A stretch of 10,525 nucleotides of DNA from Euryarchaeota archaeon UBA91. GTDB taxonomy: Archaea; Thermoplasmatota; Poseidoniia; Poseidoniales; Poseidoniaceae. Under the pieces are notes generated by a model. That model worked only from the letters and a program-made list of their open reading frames with translations. It was not told the origin of the DNA and did no database searches. Positions within the stretch are counted from its first letter, which is position 1. Each line of letters begins with the position of its first letter. Location: contig DAMU01000110.1 of NCBI GenBank assembly GCA_002499705.1, positions 1 to 10,525 on the forward strand, given 5' to 3'. Below, piece by piece: positions 6,570 through 10,525 of the stretch. Both the position numbers and the translations under genes were made by a program.

Positions 6570-9500
6570 ATGTTGGGAATAAAGAATACCAAGAAAAAAA
6601 CTGTCTTTAACGGAATTGGCGTAGCACTGTTGTTGTGCGCATTGATGGCCCTAATGCCTATGGCAGGGTTTGTCGACAACACAGCAGGTGATGTTGAGTT
6701 TGTAGCTACAAACGAAACAGCGGAAGAAGAGTTCTTCCCTCTGCCAGATACCGCGAAAGCTGTAGAATACGAATATGAACCATCCGAGGAACTCCTCGGA
6801 ATGAGAGACCAAACGACCAAGACCTTCGTCCAAGAAGATGGCAAGTTCGCGCAGTTAACGCACGATACCCCAGTCCACTTCATGGGCGATAATGGAGCAT
6901 GGACAGACATTGATCTGAACATCGATGCTACTGCAAACGGTTGGGAAGTAATGGATAATACCTTTACAACTCAATTTGCTGCTGAAATGGCAAACGGTGT
7001 GGCAGTTCAAGTCAACCAGTTCGTCGACCCAATCATTGTTGGAATTAATCCAACATTGATGACCATCGATGAAACAGGAACTGCTCCTCAACCATTTATT
7101 GTTGCTCCTTCAACCAAGGAAACAACCGTTGGTGGTAACATGATCCGATATCCTGTTGCAGAAGGGTTTGCACTTGACTACGCTGTCGAGAGCACTCAAC
7201 TCAAACAGAACCTTGTGATCAGCGAGCGTCCGGTCCTTGAACCAAACGCAGCTTGGTTCGGTTTCTCTGAAATCATGCAAATCCCTACCGGATATGCAAT
7301 CTTCCTCGGAGAAGACATGCTTGGTGAAGAAATCACGCAAACTCAAGACTCCCTCGATATTCGAAACATCGAAACTGGTGAATTGCTCGCTCAAATCCCA
7401 GCTCCTGTTGTTTACGAAGAAGGAGCCGAAGAGCCCTACTTTGCGACTTTCTTCATCCAAGTCTCTGGCTCTCAAGTTCTTCTGTCGACTGTTGTTGAAT
7501 CCGCTTGGTTGTTATCTGACGACCGCGTTTTCCCACTTGCAATCGACCCGACCATTACTACTTACAGCGCGAGTGGCGCATACTGTTACAAGTATTACAA
7601 CCGTTGTTACACTTCGACGTACCGATACTTGTACAAGTCTGGCAGCACCACATACTACCAACCGTTTAGCCGATACACTTTCTCATCTGCTAGCGCACTG
7701 CCCTCTGGTGCAACAGTTGATGCAATCTCACACCACCAATACTGGCAATACAAGTCCGGAACTTCGAACACAAACTCAGTAAGTGGAGTTGTCCTTGAAA
7801 ACTGTGGTGCAGGTTCCACATCCTATGGATGGACTATGCCTACCGCATCATGTTCTGGTGTACTTAACCCAAGTTACTACTCGTTTACATCCAGTCAATA
7901 CAACTCAGCAAATGCTCGCCGAGTAATCGTCTCGCTGCACAACAGTGCAACCTTCGATTCACTCACACCGAGTGGCTACAGTTGGAAGACCCTCGATATC
8001 TGCACATCTGCTTCGACCTGTTCCTCCGGAACCGCAGCTGGTTACGTTACCACTGCACAATCCGGAGCTTCCAGCGTCGGAATTGGATTGAGAATGCCGA
8101 GTAACTCATTGTATCTGTATTCATACACAAACAATGGTGGCTCGTACAATTCTTACATCAAGATCACCTACTCCGGTGGAAGCGATACTGATGCACCTCT
8201 TTCTGAATTCGTTCCATACACAGATGTTTCCTCTTACATCGAAGGTTCTCGAACTTTCTTTACTAAGTTGGTCGACATGTCTGGAATCGACACAACCTCG
8301 GCAAACAAGCCAACACTCAACTATGCTCTGAACAACGGAACATTCACCAGTGTTGGAGCAACAAACATTGGAACCTGTTCCTCAACAGCTTCTTCTTGCC
8401 GATTCAGTGCAACAATCCCAACAATTTCTGCAGGCGATTACGTCGAATACTACTGGAAGTTCCAAGACCTTAACCCAACAAGTGCAAACGTTGGATACGA
8501 CCCAGTATTGACAGGAACCCAAACCACACCTACACCTTACTACTTCGCAGTTGAAGATGTAATCAATGCAGGTGATGATAAGAAATTGACAGTATTGACT
8601 ACCGATGTTCACGCTGGAAGCTACTTCTCCCCGAAGGCCAGCCAACTCATCGACCGCCAAATGACCCACTTCGATGGAAGCGACGAGTTCTACTTTGAAT
8701 TCGACACATCCACTTGTGGAACAGGAAGCAACTCATGTTGGTACACCTCATCCTACTACTTCTACAACAACTGGGTTATGCAACACACAACCGTTGCTGG
8801 CTCTGGATACAACGGAATGGCCTCGTCTTCGCAACGCTCGAACCTCGATGAATTGCACCGAGACGATGGTGGATACCTTACGACCGCTGCCGATGACGGC
8901 CCTGGAATGAACTTGCTCTACCTCTACAACGCTGGTGAAGATGCCTTCGCTATGGTTGGTATCGGTAGTTCTCCATCTATTGACGAAAAGTTGTCCGGTG
9001 GAAGTTCTGCAACCAACTCTTACAACTATGGATACACCAAGTCATACAAGATCACTCTTGGATCTGACTACGGTGGACACATGGGTAAGTTCGCTTTCGG
9101 TAACGCTACTGGCGGTGCTGGAACAAATGCTAACCGACTTTGTGTAGCCTCCAACGGTTTCACCTACTTCATGCGAAGTCCATACAGCAGCCGTGACCAG
9201 TGCTCTGGTGCTTACTACTACGCAGGTGCTTACACCGGTTCTACAAACTACGTTTGGGCTGGATGGGCACTCGGTATGGGATACTATGGAAGAATGGCTT
9301 CATCTGGAGATGTCACATGGAAGACTGGAGGCGTTGCCCCAACTCCTGACACCTTCTCGCCTGATATTGACCACTCTGCTCTAGCAGACTCGCACAGTAA
9401 GAGCCGAACCATTACCGCAACACTTGCTGATGCAGGTGACCCACCGGCAGGACTGAATGTCAGCACAACCGCTGGTGTCGGCCCAACAATGTACTACCGT

Positions 9501-10525
9501 GTTACACCAGACGGTGGAACTGCAGGTTCCTGGACATCATCAGTCATGACCCCAGAATCAGGAAAGACACGCTCAGAGTGTGCTTCTGCTTCCTGTGACT
9601 GGTCGGCTGATGTCGAAGACCTTGAACGTGGAGACTCCGTTGAATATTACATGACTGCTCAAGACGTTTCAACCGTCGCAACCGGCGTTAACTCTGCTAC
9701 GACATCGACTGAGTCCTTCTCAGTTGGTGATCCAAACAAGATGTTTATCGTCGAATGGAGAGACATGCAATACACAAACAGTAACGACCGATGTACTTAC
9801 CAAGCAGTCTTCTATGACGTTACAAATGAAATCGAATTCAAATACGATGACTCTTGTACAAACTCATACGACGCTGCAACTGTTGGATTCATGGACCAAA
9901 CCCGAACAAAGGGTCAAACCATCCGACATTCAACAAGCACACAATACATCACTGGAACAAATCCTCACACCAACAACTACCGTATCTCTACGTCAAGTGG
10001 TGACGGTTCTTGGGAATCCTTTGACCGTGGACTAACCGGATTGGTTAACGCTGATGAATCTGCAATTCAGGGATCATCCAGCGGTCAGCCGTCCGGATAC
10101 TACTGTGCTTCTGGTTACTACTGGAACACATGGAGTTCCCAGTGTGCTGATAATATTGCAATGCCAGATGGTTTCAACTTTACCTACTTCGGTACTGATT
10201 ACAACTACACTGACAGCAATGACCGTATCAACCTAGGTCGACACGGTAACATGCACTTCGTCAGTAACGGTGCAACCTCAGTCGTGCGCAGTATGACCAC
10301 TTGGTATGGAAACATGCCACAGTTGCCATACTCCTCTAGCAGCTATGCTCGAGCAGGATTGATCGCTCCTTACTGGTCTTACTACGGAACCTACTACTGC
10401 TACCAGAACAGCGCTGCAGATTGTGGTGTCTACTACCGAACTATGCCTTTCGAAGGCAAGGGAACAGATGTAACATCTGACATTACTCAAGATACAACTT
10501 GGGATTTGACAGACAGCCCAATCCG
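6570..10525 (+). CDS. Giant secreted modular surface protein, 3' end outside window
   Basis: Translated from the ATG at 6570, this frame has no stop to the right edge: 1318 complete codons, continuing outside. Residues 1-32 are a signal peptide (KNTKKK, then a long hydrophobic core), followed by an acidic linker to about 75. Residues 78-329 resemble the leader of bacterial wall/RHS-type proteins: a 'TTKTF..EDGKF' strand, 'W-TDIDLNI' at 111-120, and the closing 'FPLAIDPTI' at 321-329. Residues 331-536 look like a DNRLRE-type beta-sandwich ('RYTFSSASALPSGATV' near 368-383). Residues 541-633 and 927-1032 are copies of one Ig-like module. Residues 638-926 are a Tyr/Ser/Gly-rich region I cannot assign. 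Residues 1058-1107 ('FIVEW...ATVGF') and 1198-1269 ('F-TYFG...NG...GLIAPYW') resemble nidogen-like modules. Many cysteine pairs suggest disulfides. No catalytic motif is recognised. The role is inferred as adhesion or surface structure; a C-terminal anchor, if any, is not in view. Confidence 0.88.
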   Translation, partial: MLGIKNTKKKTVFNGIGVALLLCALMALMPMAGFVDNTAGDVEFVATNETAEEEFFPLPDTAKAVEYEYEPSEELLGMRDQTTKTFVQEDGKFAQLTHDTPVHFMGDNGAWTDIDLNIDATANGWEVMDNTFTTQFAAEMANGVAVQVNQFVDPIIVGINPTLMTIDETGTAPQPFIVAPSTKETTVGGNMIRYPVAEGFALDYAVESTQLKQNLVISERPVLEPNAAWFGFSEIMQIPTGYAIFLGEDMLGEEITQTQDSLDIRNIETGELLAQIPAPVVYEEGAEEPYFATFFIQVSGSQVLLSTVVESAWLLSDDRVFPLAIDPTITTYSASGAYCYKYYNRCYTSTYRYLYKSGSTTYYQPFSRYTFSSASALPSGATVDAISHHQYWQYKSGTSNTNSVSGVVLENCGAGSTSYGWTMPTASCSGVLNPSYYSFTSSQYNSANARRVIVSLHNSATFDSLTPSGYSWKTLDICTSASTCSSGTAAGYVTTAQSGASSVGIGLRMPSNSLYLYSYTNNGGSYNSYIKITYSGGSDTDAPLSEFVPYTDVSSYIEGSRTFFTKLVDMSGIDTTSANKPTLNYALNNGTFTSVGATNIGTCSSTASSCRFSATIPTISAGDYVEYYWKFQDLNPTSANVGYDPVLTGTQTTPTPYYFAVEDVINAGDDKKLTVLTTDVHAGSYFSPKASQLIDRQMTHFDGSDEFYFEFDTSTCGTGSNSCWYTSSYYFYNNWVMQHTTVAGSGYNGMASSSQRSNLDELHRDDGGYLTTAADDGPGMNLLYLYNAGEDAFAMVGIGSSPSIDEKLSGGSSATNSYNYGYTKSYKITLGSDYGGHMGKFAFGNATGGAGTNANRLCVASNGFTYFMRSPYSSRDQCSGAYYYAGAYTGSTNYVWAGWALGMGYYGRMASSGDVTWKTGGVAPTPDTFSPDIDHSALADSHSKSRTITATLADAGDPPAGLNVSTTAGVGPTMYYRVTPDGGTAGSWTSSVMTPESGKTRSECASASCDWSADVEDLERGDSVEYYMTAQDVSTVATGVNSATTSTESFSVGDPNKMFIVEWRDMQYTNSNDRCTYQAVFYDVTNEIEFKYDDSCTNSYDAATVGFMDQTRTKGQTIRHSTSTQYITGTNPHTNNYRISTSSGDGSWESFDRGLTGLVNADESAIQGSSSGQPSGYYCASGYYWNTWSSQCADNIAMPDGFNFTYFGTDYNYTDSNDRINLGRHGNMHFVSNGATSVVRSMTTWYGNMPQLPYSSSSYARAGLIAPYWSYYGTYYCYQNSAADCGVYYRTMPFEGKGTDVTSDITQDTTWDLTDSPI
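8190..8468 (+). repeat. Ig-like module, copy 1 (within the giant surface protein)
   Basis: Residues 541-633. Landmarks shared with copy 2 are an opening D-x-x-x-P, an R-T-x-T/F-x strand, a Leu-x-Asp turn, a 'T-x-x-Y' strand, a cysteine pair (603 and 610), 'F-S-A', then 'GDYVEYYWKFQD'. The plan is like the Fn3/Ig-type spacer modules between catalytic or binding domains in secreted proteins. The match to copy 2 is at protein level only, so the duplication is old. Confidence 0.65.
9348..9665 (+). repeat. Ig-like module, copy 2 (within the giant surface protein)
   Basis: Residues 927-1032. The order of landmarks is the same as in copy 1: opening D-x-x-x-P, 'SRTITATLAD', 'PTMYYRV', a cysteine pair (1004 and 1009), 'WSA', then 'GDSVEYYMTAQD'. 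It is about 13 residues longer than copy 1, mainly in the central loop. Each copy is followed by a different large beta region, which suggests repeated 'spacer plus display domain' units. Confidence 0.65.

Noticed and set aside
6377..6922. 181-residue minus-strand frame over the promoter and start of the giant gene
   Set aside because: It is antisense to a signal peptide and a promoter with good signals, has no ribosome site of its own and looks like no family.
7237..7782. 181-residue plus-strand frame inside the giant gene
   Set aside because: It is a shifted-frame shadow: Ser/Thr/Leu-rich low-complexity composition with no start signals, while the main frame continues through it with recognisable domains.
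7560..10500. Tandem DNA repeat or CRISPR-like array in the Tyr-rich part of the giant gene
   Set aside because: Recurring TAC and GGA codons give a repetitive look, but there is no unit of constant length or spacing; it is amino-acid composition and codon bias.

Overview
The window looks like a piece of an archaeal chromosome, most likely a planktonic marine euryarchaeote of the Marine Group II/III (Poseidoniia) type. The reasons are archaeal-style TATA boxes 50-60 bases upstream of starts, good Shine-Dalgarno sites, oligo-T and hairpin 3' ends, and very large secreted beta-rich proteins with short acidic tails behind a single C-terminal membrane anchor. The lineage call is inference from gene style; no ribosomal RNA or marker gene is present.

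Layout: three protein genes, all on the plus strand, fill almost the whole window. (1) 1-2841 is the 3' part of a large FtsX/MacB-type ABC transporter permease. Its reading frame is open to the left edge, so the true start lies outside. (2) 3092-6151 is a complete 1019-residue secreted protein with a signal peptide, CARDB-like, PKD/cadherin-like and two fibronectin-III-like domains, one C-terminal membrane helix and a tail ending DWDY. (3) 6570 to the right edge is a giant secreted protein of at least 1318 residues with no stop in the window. Its head resembles the wall-protein/RHS-type leader followed by a DNRLRE-like beta-sandwich seen in bacterial surface proteins. After that come alternating beta modules, including a clear internal repeat and a nidogen-like 'FIVEW' module.

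The gaps hold regulatory sequence. 2842-3091 has oligo-T tracts and the gene 2 promoter. 6152-6569 has two tandem GC-rich hairpins (one a 14-bp stem capped by UUCG), a small hairpin followed by T6, and the gene 3 promoter. The upstream regions of genes 2 and 3 share an 11-mer and a 9-mer at nearly the same distances from each start codon, which suggests common control.

Together, genes 2 and 3 look like separately transcribed cell-surface or secreted proteins (adhesion, particle binding or envelope structure). Both carry many closely spaced cysteine pairs suited to extracellular disulfides. The permease may move lipids, lipoproteins or other envelope substrates, but nothing in the sequence ties it directly to the two surface proteins. 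I see no tRNA, rRNA, CRISPR array, insertion sequence or minus-strand gene that I would defend.
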